DNA of 64,000 bases from Paenibacillus sp. yr247 (GCF_900103825.1 NZ_FNIF01000007.1:124001-188000), one strand, 5' to 3'; shown: positions 53,324 through 62,628, numbered from the stretch's first letter. Program-made: numbers and translations. The notes: generated by a model from the sequence alone, not told the origin.

Positions 53324-55111
53324 TTAATTTTGAGAGCGTGTTAAACGTCTTCCCCAGTCTTCCAATTCCTTGCTCTTGAGCTTAGGAAAACGAATGACTA
53401 CCGTTGTTCCGCTGGCATTATCGTTATTTTTAATGTCTATCTGGTAGCTATCTCCAAAAAATGCTTCAAATCTCTCTCTTACGTTACGAATCCCATACCC
53501 TCCCGTATTTCCTTTTTTCATCGTATCCCAGTTTTTTTTAAGTCCCACACCGTCATCTGAGATGCTGATGACAATGTCCTCCCCTTCTACTTGGGCTTTG
53601 ATATTGATGCTGCCGGTCGTTCTTTCATTAAAACCATGCATAATAGCATTTTCTATGAAGGGTTGAAGTGTTATTTTTGGAATATACCATCCCTTCAAAT
53701 GTTCAGGCACATCGATCGTAACCATCAATCCTTCTTCCCAGCGCAATTGTTGGATTTGCAAGTAGCATTCCGCATGAATAAATTCTTCGCGAATCGTAAT
53801 TAGACTCTCCCCGTTGGACAAACCGATTCGAAACATTCTCCCCATAAGCTCTAGAATGTGACTCAGTTTATCCTGCCCTGTTGAAAGCGCCATCCAATTT
53901 AACTGATCTAAGGTGTTATATAAAAAATGAGGGTTAATCATCGCTTGAAGCGCTTTAATTTCCGCATTCTTTTGTTGCTTGTATTGATTCTCTAAAGATA
54001 AATAAAGCGCTTGAATGCGATCTATTAATTTTCGATACCCGGAGAATAGGACGCCAAACTCATTATAGTAGTCATTCGGCAAATTGATTGTACGGCCGTT
54101 GGCCGAGTATCCCCCCATCTCACGAACCAACAGACGGATCGGTTTTATTAACTGGCTCGATACATACAAAGTAATAAATAAAGCGATAACGATCGCCGAA
54201 ATACCGACGAGAGATAAGATCTCTGCAATACGAACACTTCCGCGTGTAATTTGATTCCATGGCGTAAACTCAACAAGCGTCCAATTTGCATAGAAATGCC
54301 TGGCCCATACAATGAAGTGTTTCGTTGCATCTGCATCCGGTTCTCCTTCTATCGAAGGTCCTGATTTTAAATAACCGGATTCACCCTCCATTTTCGGCAT
54401 GTATGCCTTAACCTTTTTTTGAAGCGAAGAGTCTCCAATTAATGTAATGACCCTGCCCCCAGAATCAAGTAACATACGGTTTGAATCCGGAGTTTCACCG
54501 CGCATCAAATTTTGAATAGAAGAAGCTTTCACATGCAGCATTAATAATCCTTGGTAGTTACCGCTATTGGAGTAGATCTTTCGTGCGAAGCTAATAACTG
54601 AAACTTCGCCTTGAAGCGATGTAATCGTATGTTGACCTATCCATGTAAAGTCTGTATGATCCACCAACGCATACCAGTCTTGCGATTTAGCCTGTTTTTC
54701 ATCAATAAAAGCAACGAGGCTTTGGTATTGGGAATGACCCGCATTTTTCATGTAATACTCGATGGATTGAATAATAGGCGTTGCGTAGGTAATATTGGCC
54801 AAAAATGTATCTAATTCCACACGTTTTTGATAATTGGAATAGGCATCCTCCGAAATATCCGAATACTCGGACAGGGTAGTATTTCGTGAGGCAGCCAGCG
54901 AAATTTGCTCAATCGAGCGCATTTGAATTTCAATTTTATTGTACAGTTCGCTTAATTGGCCTTGCTGGTAATACGACGTCATTCGGGCCATTTCTTGCGT
55001 CGAAAGCGTATAGGTCAGCCCTATGACAATAGCTAGAAAAATGACCACAAAGCTGGCCAAACCGCCATATAACAAATAATCGATACGGTATCTTTTAAAC
55101 ATGTTTTTCAT
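53324..55111 (-). CDS. YesM-type sensor histidine kinase, module 2
   Basis: A 595-residue kinase: N-terminal helix (about 17-38), extracellular sensor domain, second helix (about 295-315), HAMP, His_kinase domain with NPHFLYNTLDQLNW and HATPase_c (NAIMHGFNERTTG; GVGLKKNWD; GGYGIRNVRERFEAF). Paralogue of the kinase at 37981; both share FKR-RID at the N-terminus. It starts 14 bases after the response-regulator stop. Likely senses the sugar or its loaded binding protein. Confidence 0.94.
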   Translation of the reverse strand: MKNMFKRYRIDYLLYGGLASFVVIFLAIVIGLTYTLSTQEMARMTSYYQQGQLSELYNKIEIQMRSIEQISLAASRNTTLSEYSDISEDAYSNYQKRVELDTFLANITYATPIIQSIEYYMKNAGHSQYQSLVAFIDEKQAKSQDWYALVDHTDFTWIGQHTITSLQGEVSVISFARKIYSNSGNYQGLLMLHVKASSIQNLMRGETPDSNRMLLDSGGRVITLIGDSSLQKKVKAYMPKMEGESGYLKSGPSIEGEPDADATKHFIVWARHFYANWTLVEFTPWNQITRGSVRIAEILSLVGISAIVIALFITLYVSSQLIKPIRLLVREMGGYSANGRTINLPNDYYNEFGVLFSGYRKLIDRIQALYLSLENQYKQQKNAEIKALQAMINPHFLYNTLDQLNWMALSTGQDKLSHILELMGRMFRIGLSNGESLITIREEFIHAECYLQIQQLRWEEGLMVTIDVPEHLKGWYIPKITLQPFIENAIMHGFNERTTGSINIKAQVEGEDIVISISDDGVGLKKNWDTMKKGNTGGYGIRNVRERFEAFFGDSYQIDIKNNDNASGTTVVIRFPKLKSKELEDWGRRLTRSQN

Positions 55112-55125
55112 TCGCCATTCCGCCC

Positions 55126-56730
55126 TTATGTGATAAACTCAGCAGGAGTGATTCCAAAATACTTTTTAAACGTGGTGCTGAAATATGGAATATTATTATA
55201 CCCCACATGATTTGCGACCTCGTAAATTTTCAGCTTTCTCTCCAAAAGCAGCACCTTTGCCTTTTCCATCTTCACCCGAATGATATAGTTATTAATGGTT
55301 TCCCCGGTCGCGTTTTTAAATATTTGACTCAAATAATTGCGAGAAATGTACACATTCTCAGCAAGCTCTGCAATCGTAATTTCCCGCGCATAATTTTCGT
55401 GGATATATTGTTTAATAAAATCAATAGCCAGCTTATGCTTGAAATTTTCATGCCATTGCTGGTTAAAACAAATTCGCCGAATTTTATCGTTTAACCACTC
55501 TTCATATTGGTCAACCTTATAAATTCTACTTAATTCAAGTTCAATGGAATGTCCCTGAAAAATGTCCTCCAGGCGAATTTCTTCGTCGCCCAGCGCATAG
55601 CTTAATACCGCCCAAAATTGTGCGCCTAGTACTTTGAATTGGAGCGAATTGTCATTTTGTTTTAAGGTACTAATATAGTTTTGAATAATCTTCTCAGCAT
55701 TTTTACCCTGAGTGTTTTTAATGTCTTCTACTAAGAGATGATAAAATTTCATCGGCTTCGTTGCCGTTTGTGTTAGATTCGAAAGAGAGTTATCGTTACT
55801 TGCATATTCAAATACGCCGGTTGAAAGAATAATGGAACCCTCAGGGGACAAAGATTGAAAAGCTTCTTCCAAAGAATCGGATAAGTTGGACCAATTTTTC
55901 TTAAGCCCTCCAATGCCTATCCGAATCGTAATATGGATGTATTTTTGTACACAATCAATGATTTTATTTGCGATTGTTCGAATTCGATCGATCAGTTCGG
56001 AATAAAGCGCATGTTTCTCAAAATAAAGAATCAATGCCGCATGATAGCCATGTAACTCAACATAATCAAAGATTGCCTTTTCCTCACAAACAATTTCTTG
56101 AATAATGTTATTGATAGCAAATCTAAATAAATACCGGTCAGAAGCGCGGACATCGGAAATTCTTGTCGTTCTCAAAATTTCAATGCCCAATACTACTTGG
56201 CTTTGCTCTTGTTCTCTTTGAAAAAAAAGGGTCATTTCATTCAAATCGCTTGCTGTTCCGGTAACTGCAGTTTTTAACCGCTCCTTACGAACGAATGGTT
56301 CATATAAATTGATTTGATAGCGAAGCTTGTCCTGCTCCACCTTGATATTATTTTCATGTTGTATAGCATCCATTGTGCGAATCAACGCTTCCCGAATCGT
56401 GTTTCTGGAAACCGGCTTCGATAAGTAATCCTCCACATTAAGTCTTAACGCTTGGCGGGCAACTTCAAAGTCCGAATAACCGCTATGAAGGAGGATCCTT
56501 CCCATATAGCCCTCTTCTCGTAAGATTTCTATCATTTTCAGTCCGCTCATAACAGGCATATAAATATCGGTGATTACGATATCCGGCTTTGTTTCACGAA
56601 TCAGCTCCAAACCGCGCGCACCATTCACGCTTTCTCCGACCCATTCAGCACCGATTTCTTCCCAAGGAATCACTTGCTTCATCCCTTTGAGTACCTGTCT
56701 ATCATCATCAATGATTGCAATCTTCCACAT
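55126..56730 (-). CDS. YesN/AraC-type response regulator, module 2
   Basis: A 534-residue regulator with receiver (IAIIDDDRQVLKGMK; phospho-acceptor in IVITDIYMPVMSG), a long helical centre and a C-terminal AraC-type double helix-turn-helix (IAELAENVYISRNYLSQIFK; YEVANHVGYNNIPYFSTTFKKYF). Paralogue of the protein at 36402. It is preceded by two strong hairpins that separate it from the binding-protein gene. It should activate the module 2 transport genes. Confidence 0.94.
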   Translation of the reverse strand: MWKIAIIDDDRQVLKGMKQVIPWEEIGAEWVGESVNGARGLELIRETKPDIVITDIYMPVMSGLKMIEILREEGYMGRILLHSGYSDFEVARQALRLNVEDYLSKPVSRNTIREALIRTMDAIQHENNIKVEQDKLRYQINLYEPFVRKERLKTAVTGTASDLNEMTLFFQREQEQSQVVLGIEILRTTRISDVRASDRYLFRFAINNIIQEIVCEEKAIFDYVELHGYHAALILYFEKHALYSELIDRIRTIANKIIDCVQKYIHITIRIGIGGLKKNWSNLSDSLEEAFQSLSPEGSIILSTGVFEYASNDNSLSNLTQTATKPMKFYHLLVEDIKNTQGKNAEKIIQNYISTLKQNDNSLQFKVLGAQFWAVLSYALGDEEIRLEDIFQGHSIELELSRIYKVDQYEEWLNDKIRRICFNQQWHENFKHKLAIDFIKQYIHENYAREITIAELAENVYISRNYLSQIFKNATGETINNYIIRVKMEKAKVLLLERKLKIYEVANHVGYNNIPYFSTTFKKYFGITPAEFIT

Positions 56731-56801
56731 TTCATAACCTCCTAAGAGCTTTCCGAAGGAAAACTTGCTTCGTAAGCTTTGGCTGTGCTTCTACTAAAGA
56801 A

Positions 56802-56866
56802 AGCACCCCCTAATTATAACATTGGATTCCCCTTAAAAGGATTCCAATGTCAAACTAAGGGGTGCT
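56802..56866 (-). terminator. Large nested hairpin between binding protein and regulator genes
   Basis: AGCACCCC (56802-56809) pairs with GGGGTGCT (56859-56866), and an inner stem ACATTGGA/TCCAATGT lies inside. There is no strong T-run. Probably attenuates read-through or protects the upstream mRNA. Confidence 0.5.
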
Positions 56867-56880
56867 GTAATAGAATAATC

Positions 56881-56908
56881 CCCCCTTAATGTAACGACAT
56901 TAAGGGGG
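56881..56908 (-). terminator. Hairpin directly after the module 2 binding-protein gene
   Basis: CCCCCTTAATGT (56881-56892) pairs perfectly with ACATTAAGGGGG (56897-56908) around AACG. The minus strand continues GATTATTCTATT, a weak T-tract. Confidence 0.7.
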
Positions 56909-56929
56909 AGAACATGATAGAACATGAAG

Positions 56930-58243
56930 TTATTTTTGATACTCTGCGGCTTTCTTTTTCAACTCTTCAAATCCTTGCTCAGGGGTCATTTTAGAAAACA
57001 TAATCGATTCGGCAATTGCTTTGTAATCCTTCGTTTCGAAATTGTTCCAGCCCTTCGCCCCAGGGTTAAACTGCTGTGCTCCGTTTGACGTCTTCTCAAT
57101 CATCTCAACCGTCAGCTTATCTGCTGGAGTAAATTTAGGCTGCAGCAGCGCAAGCGTCTTATTGGAGACTGGCATTCCTCGCGTTGTTCCGGAAATTTCT
57201 CCTGCTTCTGGATCGTTGATAAACCAATCGATAAACTTCTTGGCTTCTTCTTTGTACTGGGAATCCTGACCAACGCTGAAGAAGAAAGTGGCCTTCAACC
57301 ATCCGCCTGCCTGCTTATCTTTAGGCGTGGCGGCTACCCCGATGCTGCCTGGCTTCATGCTTTCCCAAGAAGAAGCTTGTGCCGCATGAGCTGCTCTGAA
57401 AATAATTTTCCCATTTATCATCTGGTCAAGCTTCGGATCCAACTCGACATCGGCAACGGCTACATCCGGCGGAGGTACAATGCCTTCTTTTCTGAAGTCA
57501 TTGAATATTTTGATCCATTCCAACCATGTATCCTTGTCAAAATTAAATTTCCCGTCAGGCGTTACTGGATAGCCTTTGCCTTTGCTTAATTGATAGGACG
57601 TATATAAATCCCGGTTTCTTGTGAAATCAGCCATTACATAATGATCCTTGTCCAGCTTGGCTTTTGCATCTCGGGCTAGTTTAAAGAATGCGTCCCAAGC
57701 AATGCCCTCCTTCGGCATCTGTAACCCTAGCTTTTCCAAAGAAGCTTTGTCATAAATAAGCCCCCACGCATTCCCGCCAAGCGGAACGGCCGTTTGCTTA
57801 CCGTTGAATTTCCCTGCATCCACAAGTTTAGGATCGACATCCTTTACATTGATGCTGCTAATATCCGCCAGCTGGTTTCTAGCATTCCAATCTGCAAGCC
57901 AGGCGGCATCCATCTGGATGATATCGGGCGCATTTTTTGCGGCAGCCTGTGTACTCAGCTTGTCAATGTATCCGTCAAATCCGGAATACTCAGGTTCGAA
58001 AGTGATATTCGGATTTTTCTTTGTATACAAATCAAGTATTTTCAGTGTCGCATCATGCCGCGGTTGAGATCCCCACCACATTATTCGTAGCTTGACTGGT
58101 TTATTGCTTGGGGTGCTTGGGGCGCTTGTGCCGCCTTTATCGGCAGCTTTCGGACTCGAGTCCGCTGCACCGCATCCGGCCAACGATAAGCCAATTACTG
58201 TCGTTAAAATTGCTAGAGTCAGTTTTTTTCGCATTCTGGCCAT
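56930..58243 (-). CDS. Extracellular sugar-binding lipoprotein (CUT1), module 2
   Basis: A 437-residue solute-binding lipoprotein with lipobox SLAGCGAAD and mature start VKLRIMWWGSQPRHDATLKI. Paralogue of the protein at 34989 over its full length, with several blocks of ten or more identical residues. It collects a sugar for the permeases encoded just upstream. Hairpins at its 3' end should boost its mRNA relative to the regulator genes. Confidence 0.94.
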   Translation of the reverse strand: MARMRKKLTLAILTTVIGLSLAGCGAADSSPKAADKGGTSAPSTPSNKPVKLRIMWWGSQPRHDATLKILDLYTKKNPNITFEPEYSGFDGYIDKLSTQAAAKNAPDIIQMDAAWLADWNARNQLADISSINVKDVDPKLVDAGKFNGKQTAVPLGGNAWGLIYDKASLEKLGLQMPKEGIAWDAFFKLARDAKAKLDKDHYVMADFTRNRDLYTSYQLSKGKGYPVTPDGKFNFDKDTWLEWIKIFNDFRKEGIVPPPDVAVADVELDPKLDQMINGKIIFRAAHAAQASSWESMKPGSIGVAATPKDKQAGGWLKATFFFSVGQDSQYKEEAKKFIDWFINDPEAGEISGTTRGMPVSNKTLALLQPKFTPADKLTVEMIEKTSNGAQQFNPGAKGWNNFETKDYKAIAESIMFSKMTPEQGFEELKKKAAEYQK

Positions 58244-58362
58244 GTTTCAAATCCCCTTTTCTGTTTAATAGATTCAATATTTCAAATATTATAATAACCA
58301 TTGTTAGTCCATTTTCATATAATAGAACTGCACTATTTATTTCAATATTCTCCGAGGATTCG

Positions 58363-59235
58363 TTACCCCTTAATCCCGGTTGTGGCTACACCCTCGACAA
58401 AATGCTTCTGAGCTGTGAAAAAGATAATGACCGCAGGGATGACGGAGACAAGACCCATTGCCAAAAGCTGTCCCCACTCTTGAACGGATTGCGAATCGTT
58501 GAGCATTCTTAAGGCCAATCCAACCGTAAACTTCCCAACTGTATTGATATAGAGCAAATGACCGAAGAAATCATCCCAATTCCATAAGAAACAATAGATG
58601 ATGACGGTAACGATTGCGGGTTTCGTGAGCGGCATAACGATTCTCCAATAGATGGAAAACCAACTGCAACCGTCAATTTTTGCTGATTCATCCAGCTCTC
58701 GAGGAATTCCCCGAATGAATTGCACGAGCAAGAACACGAAGAAGGGACCTCCTGCGCCGCCCGCCAAGGAATGCGGTATGATAAAAGGCAAATACGTGTT
58801 GACCCAGCCAAAGCTATTGAACAACGAATATTGCGGAATGATCGTGACTTGGCTCGGAAGCATAAGCGTCAGCATTAAAATTGAGAACCAAAAGTTCCGA
58901 AACGGAAAGTCCAATCGGGCAAACCCAAAAGCAACAAGGGTGCAAGAAATCACTGTCGTCACCAAAATTCCGGCTTCGAGTTGGAAGTTATTGATATAAA
59001 AATCAGTAAACGAATGTCTGGGTATCGCGTTCCAACCGGTTACGAAATTGCTCCACATTAGTTTAGCAGGAAACAAATTGGGTGAGCTCAATTCTTTGTT
59101 TGATTTCAATGAAGCCCCAACCCACCAAATGACCGGATAAATCATAACAATACTCATAAAAGCAAGCAGCAAATGCCTGTATACATTTTTCCGCATGAAA
59201 CTATTTGTCATTTCTTCTCCCCCCTTCGGATTCAT
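58363..59235 (-). CDS. CUT1 sugar ABC transporter permease (MalG-like), module 2
   Basis: A 290-residue permease with six helices and EAA loop IPRELDESAKIDGCSWFSIYW, nearly matching the protein at 39830. It overlaps the MalF-like gene by 35 bases if the first in-frame start is used; the internal Met at 59211 (MTNSF) would shorten the overlap. Confidence 0.92.
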   Translation of the reverse strand: MNPKGGEEMTNSFMRKNVYRHLLLAFMSIVMIYPVIWWVGASLKSNKELSSPNLFPAKLMWSNFVTGWNAIPRHSFTDFYINNFQLEAGILVTTVISCTLVAFGFARLDFPFRNFWFSILMLTLMLPSQVTIIPQYSLFNSFGWVNTYLPFIIPHSLAGGAGGPFFVFLLVQFIRGIPRELDESAKIDGCSWFSIYWRIVMPLTKPAIVTVIIYCFLWNWDDFFGHLLYINTVGKFTVGLALRMLNDSQSVQEWGQLLAMGLVSVIPAVIIFFTAQKHFVEGVATTGIKG

Positions 59236-60151
59236 AGAAGACCCAGTATTTAGAGGTCAGAAAAATAAAAGCGGTAGAGGCTGCAATGATCAATAACATA
59301 ATCCAAGCAAGACCTGAAGCATAACCCATCTGGAACTGACCAAAGGCCCTATCGTACAAATAAAGCGAATACACATAAGTGGAGTTCATAGGCCCACCGC
59401 GATCCGTAATAATCATAGCTGGAGTAAACATTTGGAACGATCCGATGATCCCCATTACGAGATTAAAATAAATAGTTGGCGAAAGCATAGGCAGCGTAAT
59501 TGCAAAAAATTGTCTCGCCTTGCTGGCTCCGTCAACCGACGAAGCTTCGTAAAGATCTTGAGGAATTTGTTTGAGACCCGCCAAAAAAATGACCATTGCT
59601 GAACCGAACTGCCAAACTACGAGCAACACTAGTGTCCCCAAGGCTGTATTGGGACTTGTTACCCAACCGCTTCCTTCAATTCCGAAGAAACTAAAAATAT
59701 GATTGATATACCCATCTTTTCCGAAGATATTTTTCCATAAAATGGATACTGCTATACTCCCCCCGATTAGCGAAGGAAAATAGATCATGGTTCGGTAAGC
59801 TGACATCCCTTTAATGCTTTTGGTTAACAACATTGCAATAAATAAGGCGGCAATAAGTCTTAACGGCACCGAACCGAGAACATACATAAAAGTAACCTTA
59901 ACCGACCCGTAAAACTTCGTGTCCGTCGTGAAAATTTTCTCGTAATTTCTAAGCCCTACCCAATTCGCTTTTTCCAGCAAACTGAAATCGGTAAACGAAT
60001 AATAGAGCGATAAAATCATAGGATAGAGAGTCAAGCCCAAGAATCCAATTAGCCATGGAGAGATGAATAAATATCCGGCAATAGGCGACTCCCAACGTTT
60101 CTGCTTAGCGGCTCTCCGTTTTGTCAATGTAGTTGTAACAGATGCTCCCAT
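59201..60151 (-). CDS. CUT1 sugar ABC transporter permease (MalF-like), module 2
   Basis: A 316-residue permease with six helices and EAA loop IPQDLYEASSVDGASKARQFF. Paralogue of the protein at 40675 (shared RWESP-AGYLF-SPWL-GFL). First gene of the module 2 operon; no cre site or clear operator was identified in 60152-60290. Confidence 0.93.
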   Translation of the reverse strand: MGASVTTTLTKRRAAKQKRWESPIAGYLFISPWLIGFLGLTLYPMILSLYYSFTDFSLLEKANWVGLRNYEKIFTTDTKFYGSVKVTFMYVLGSVPLRLIAALFIAMLLTKSIKGMSAYRTMIYFPSLIGGSIAVSILWKNIFGKDGYINHIFSFFGIEGSGWVTSPNTALGTLVLLVVWQFGSAMVIFLAGLKQIPQDLYEASSVDGASKARQFFAITLPMLSPTIYFNLVMGIIGSFQMFTPAMIITDRGGPMNSTYVYSLYLYDRAFGQFQMGYASGLAWIMLLIIAASTAFIFLTSKYWVFYESEGGRRNDK

Positions 60152-60293
60152 GCGGCCACCTCATATATGTTTTTACTAATTATAATAACAAATGATAGGG
60201 CATCGCTATGAGAGTAAACTCCAATTTCTTTCAATATATTAAGAATTTTGTTACCCATCCAGCATAACGTGTTGACACGGCCAAAACGCAAAA

Positions 60294-60329
60294 AAGAACG
60301 ACCCTCAACTAAAGTTAAGAGTCGTTCTT
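60294..60329 (-). terminator. Terminator of the second csp gene
   Basis: AAGAACGAC pairs with GTCGTTCTT with an inner CTCAAC/GTTAAG stem; the minus strand ends in TTTTTTGCG. Confidence 0.85.
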
Positions 60330-60357
60330 CGAGAATGCTATTTGTGCAAGCTTGAGC

Positions 60358-60558
60358 TTACAGTTTTACAACGTTCTCAGCTTGTGGTCCGCGGTTGCCT
60401 TGAACTACGTTGAACTCAACGCGTTGGCCTTCGTCCAAAGATTTGAAACCTTCGCCTGTGATTGCGGAGAAATGTACGAATACATCGTTGCCGCCTTCAA
60501 CTTCGATAAAGCCAAATCCTTTTTCTGCGTTAAACCATTTAACTGTTCCTACTGCCAT
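60358..60558 (-). CDS. Cold-shock protein (CspA family), copy 2
   Basis: A 66-residue cold-shock domain with RNP1 KGFGFIEV and RNP2 VFVHFSAI, differing from the copy at 28711 at only a few positions. TTGGAGGT precedes ATG 60558. The leader carries the same long hairpin design. A small XRE regulator gene lies upstream on the same strand. Confidence 0.96.
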   Translation of the reverse strand: MAVGTVKWFNAEKGFGFIEVEGGNDVFVHFSAITGEGFKSLDEGQRVEFNVVQGNRGPQAENVVKL

Positions 60559-60615
60559 GGGTAATACCTCCAAAGTTTTATTAACATGTCTTTTTTCTTG
60601 TTTCGAACAAAAAAA

Positions 60616-60672
60616 TTACACATTGGAAAAGGTTTCATTTAACTTAAATGATAACCCTTTGCAATACGCAAT
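60616..60672 (-). promoter_or_regulatory. Conserved csp leader hairpin, copy 2
   Basis: Arms 60616-60640 and 60646-60671 pair over more than 20 positions (minus strand: TTGCGTATTGCAAAGGGTT with ACCTTTTCCAATGTGTAA, plus CATTT/AAATG). Several base changes relative to copy 1 keep pairing. The flanking AATTCAGGTT is identical in both leaders. Confidence 0.65.
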
Positions 60673-60699
60673 TCAGGTTTAATCTTTAAGACTATTAAT

Positions 60700-60728
60700 A
60701 CTGTACCACACAATATTGGGTAATGCAA
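60700..60728 (-). promoter_or_regulatory. Promoter of csp copy 2
   Basis: Minus strand TTGCAT (60728-60723) and TACAGT (60705-60700) with a 17-base spacer, the same arrangement as csp copy 1. Confidence 0.55.
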
Positions 60729-60947
60729 TTATCCCTCAAAGGGATTTCTTGTTAAAGATAGAAGTTCTTCTCTGTCCTCTACTTTCAAGGCAATTGCCAG
60801 TGCAATTACGACATCTTTCGACGGCTCGATTCGACCATTTTCGATCGAATTTAGGATGGAATAACTGACTCCTGCTTTCTCGCCAAGCTTGCGAAGCGTA
60901 AGATTTTGCTGTTGTCTCAGCTCTTTCAACCTAGTATGAAACGCCAT
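60729..60947 (-). CDS. XRE-family helix-turn-helix regulator
   Basis: A 72-residue protein that is essentially one Cro/C1-type HTH (LKELRQQQNLTLRKLGEKAG; YSILNSIENGRIEPS). Too small to contain a separate sensor. It may regulate its own region or the csp gene that follows. A possible 46-codon ORF overlaps its start. Confidence 0.9.
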   Translation of the reverse strand: MAFHTRLKELRQQQNLTLRKLGEKAGVSYSILNSIENGRIEPSKDVVIALAIALKVEDREELLSLTRNPFEG

Positions 60948-61066
60948 TCATGTGCCCCCTCAACCTTAACCATTTTTTGGATGCCTTGCTGTCTGCGAAT
61001 TTCAGCACTAATTTTGTCGAATAGATCTTGCCCAATCGGGCGGCTTAATAATTTTGCCAAAATCAT
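60926..61066 (-). CDS. Possible small protein overlapping the XRE gene
   Basis: ATG 61066 opens a 46-codon frame (MILAKLLSRPIGQDLF at the start, HEWRFILG at the end) whose last 22 bases overlap the XRE start. The sequence looks protein-like, but no good ribosome-binding site is visible. It could be a translationally coupled leader or a chance frame. Confidence 0.3.
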   Translation of the reverse strand: MILAKLLSRPIGQDLFDKISAEIRRQQGIQKMVKVEGAHEWRFILG

Positions 61067-61212
61067 TCTTATGCAGGCTTTCGGTTTTCTTTTATATATC
61101 ATTAAAAAGAGTCATCGGTCAACAAATAGCCCTGACTCCCATCCCCTTTCAATTGTGGTCGGTGCTTCACCAAGAAAGGAGGATCGAGAATAGGGCTTTC
61201 TATCCGAAAAAA

Positions 61213-61749
61213 TTATAAATGACGGCCTATAATGAATCTGTCTTTCCAGTAACCTGTGTTTAAATCACGAATAACCACACCAGAGCTGGTCGTGTTGCTA
61301 ATGAACTTACCATTCCCTATATATATGCCCACATGGTTAATGCGACCCGGTTTGCTAACGCTAAACATGACGAGATCGCCTTTTCTTAATTGCGCTTTAT
61401 GCTTAACCGGAGTTCCTACTTTCGCTTGTGCGCTTGAACCCCATGGGATCGTAATGCCATTCTTCTTAAATACCATCTGCGTAAAAGCAGAGCAGTCCAA
61501 GATTAAACGATTCGTATCCCTTACGCCAAATCTGTAGCGAACTTTACCAATATAGGATTGTGCGGTACGTACGATTCTGTCATCTTTGCTGGCACTCGTT
61601 GCACTGTAAGTGGCAGTTGTTGCCGCGGAGTCCGTTGCTGCATGGGCGGACTGCGGACTAAGGATCATCGTTCCGGAAGTTAACAAGGAAAGGCTTAGGC
61701 TTATCCCCACTAACGATTTTATAAGGCGGTTCTTCTTCATTGCTTGCAT
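61213..61749 (-). CDS. Secreted NlpC/P60 (C40) peptidoglycan hydrolase
   Basis: A 178-residue exported protein with a signal peptide (cleavage near AHA-AT) and a Ser/Thr/Ala linker. The NlpC/P60 domain carries catalytic C86 (LDCSAF) and H139 (INHVGIY). The third-residue position is FISNTTSSG in place of the common FIHA. It should cleave D-Glu-to-diamino-acid bonds in the wall. GGAGGA is 10 bases before ATG 61749. Monocistronic. Confidence 0.9.
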   Translation of the reverse strand: MQAMKKNRLIKSLVGISLSLSLLTSGTMILSPQSAHAATDSAATTATYSATSASKDDRIVRTAQSYIGKVRYRFGVRDTNRLILDCSAFTQMVFKKNGITIPWGSSAQAKVGTPVKHKAQLRKGDLVMFSVSKPGRINHVGIYIGNGKFISNTTSSGVVIRDLNTGYWKDRFIIGRHL

Positions 61750-61869
61750 GATTGGATGTCCTCCTTCATGGATCGTGGTGTGATGGGCTTGTATTACCCT
61801 GATTCCACCTTATCACATTACGAAAACCCAGTATTTACCTGAAAAGGGAGGAAGACACGGTACGCCTAG

Positions 61870-62034
61870 CATAATCAGCCATTCTTAGAATTTCATGAGA
61901 ATTGGCTGAGCATCTATTCCTTGACAGCGGAGAAAAGTTATGCAGAAGTTGAAAAAAATTACTTTAAAAATGCGTTAATGGACAGACGTTCGAACAGCGG
62001 CTCTAAGCCGAATAACCCTCATTCATCCTGGTAA
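61870..62034 (+). pseudogene. Possible gene fragment, plus strand
   Basis: A stop-bounded 54-codon frame without a start reads HNQPFLEFHENWLSIYSL and ends SGSKPNNPHSSW. The composition looks coding, but I do not recognise the family. It may be the last part of a deleted gene. The surrounding 61750-62098 has no other feature I can support. Confidence 0.25.
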
Positions 62035-62098
62035 CTATATAATATAGGGGATGTTACAACAACATCATCAGGCACTGGGTAGCCCACCAAAGTCCTAA

Positions 62099-62302
62099 TT
62101 AATCGAAAATATCTGCAATGTATAGGGGTACATTATTCCCCAATTTACTTCTTAAACATTCCATATGACAAAATAGTTGTTGTTCTTGCTGTTCGTCTTG
62201 ATTCTTGTCCCAATTCGATATAACAATAAGTGCTGTTATGTCGATTTTATTTGACTCAATATTTTTGTTACAAAAGCAACATTGATAGGTTTGGTTACTC
62301 AT
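62099..62302 (-). CDS. Putative immunity protein with Cys pairs, paired with toxin tip B
   Basis: A 67-residue protein with a CCFCNKNIE and LFCHMECLRS arrangement that could hold zinc. It starts 12 bases after the stop of a frameshifted polymorphic-toxin tip, the usual place for a cognate immunity gene. I do not recognise the family; the immunity role comes from context only. Confidence 0.55.
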   Translation of the reverse strand: MSNQTYQCCFCNKNIESNKIDITALIVISNWDKNQDEQQEQQLFCHMECLRSKLGNNVPLYIADIFD

Positions 62303-62314
62303 TGGAATTAGACC

Positions 62315-62616
62315 TCACTTCCATCCATAATTCTGAGATAGTCTGTTTAAAGAATTCTCACTAATATTTTTCAATGCTGTTACAACTCCGCTTTCACTTT
62401 CTAGAATTACGTACGTTAAATTTTCCTGCACCAATATCTTTGATATACACGCTAATACCATCAGATTGAGATAAAACATTACTTGGTGACAATTTCAAAT
62501 CAGTAATATCTGACGGGCTAAAACCCCTACTCATTAATCTTTCAGCACCATGTTCCGTAGTTTTTATTACGCTTTGAATTTCTTCTTTAGCAAGAAATTC
62601 TCCTATTGCTTACTCA
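62315..62616 (-). pseudogene. Polymorphic-toxin C-terminal tip B, frameshifted
   Basis: Minus-strand codons from about 62603 read GEFLAKEEIQSVIKTTEHGA, then RLMSRGFSPSDI and ISVYIKDIGAGKFNV. The frame is broken at a duplicated CGTA (62407-62414) and resumes as ILESESGVVTALKNISEN and SLNRLSQNYGWK before the stop at 62315. Upstream, VEVSK near 62616 joins in yet another frame. It resembles C-terminal toxin domains of Rhs/LXG-type proteins, now inactive. No N-terminal delivery region is attached. Confidence 0.6.
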
Positions 62617-62628
62617 CTTCAACAAGCA

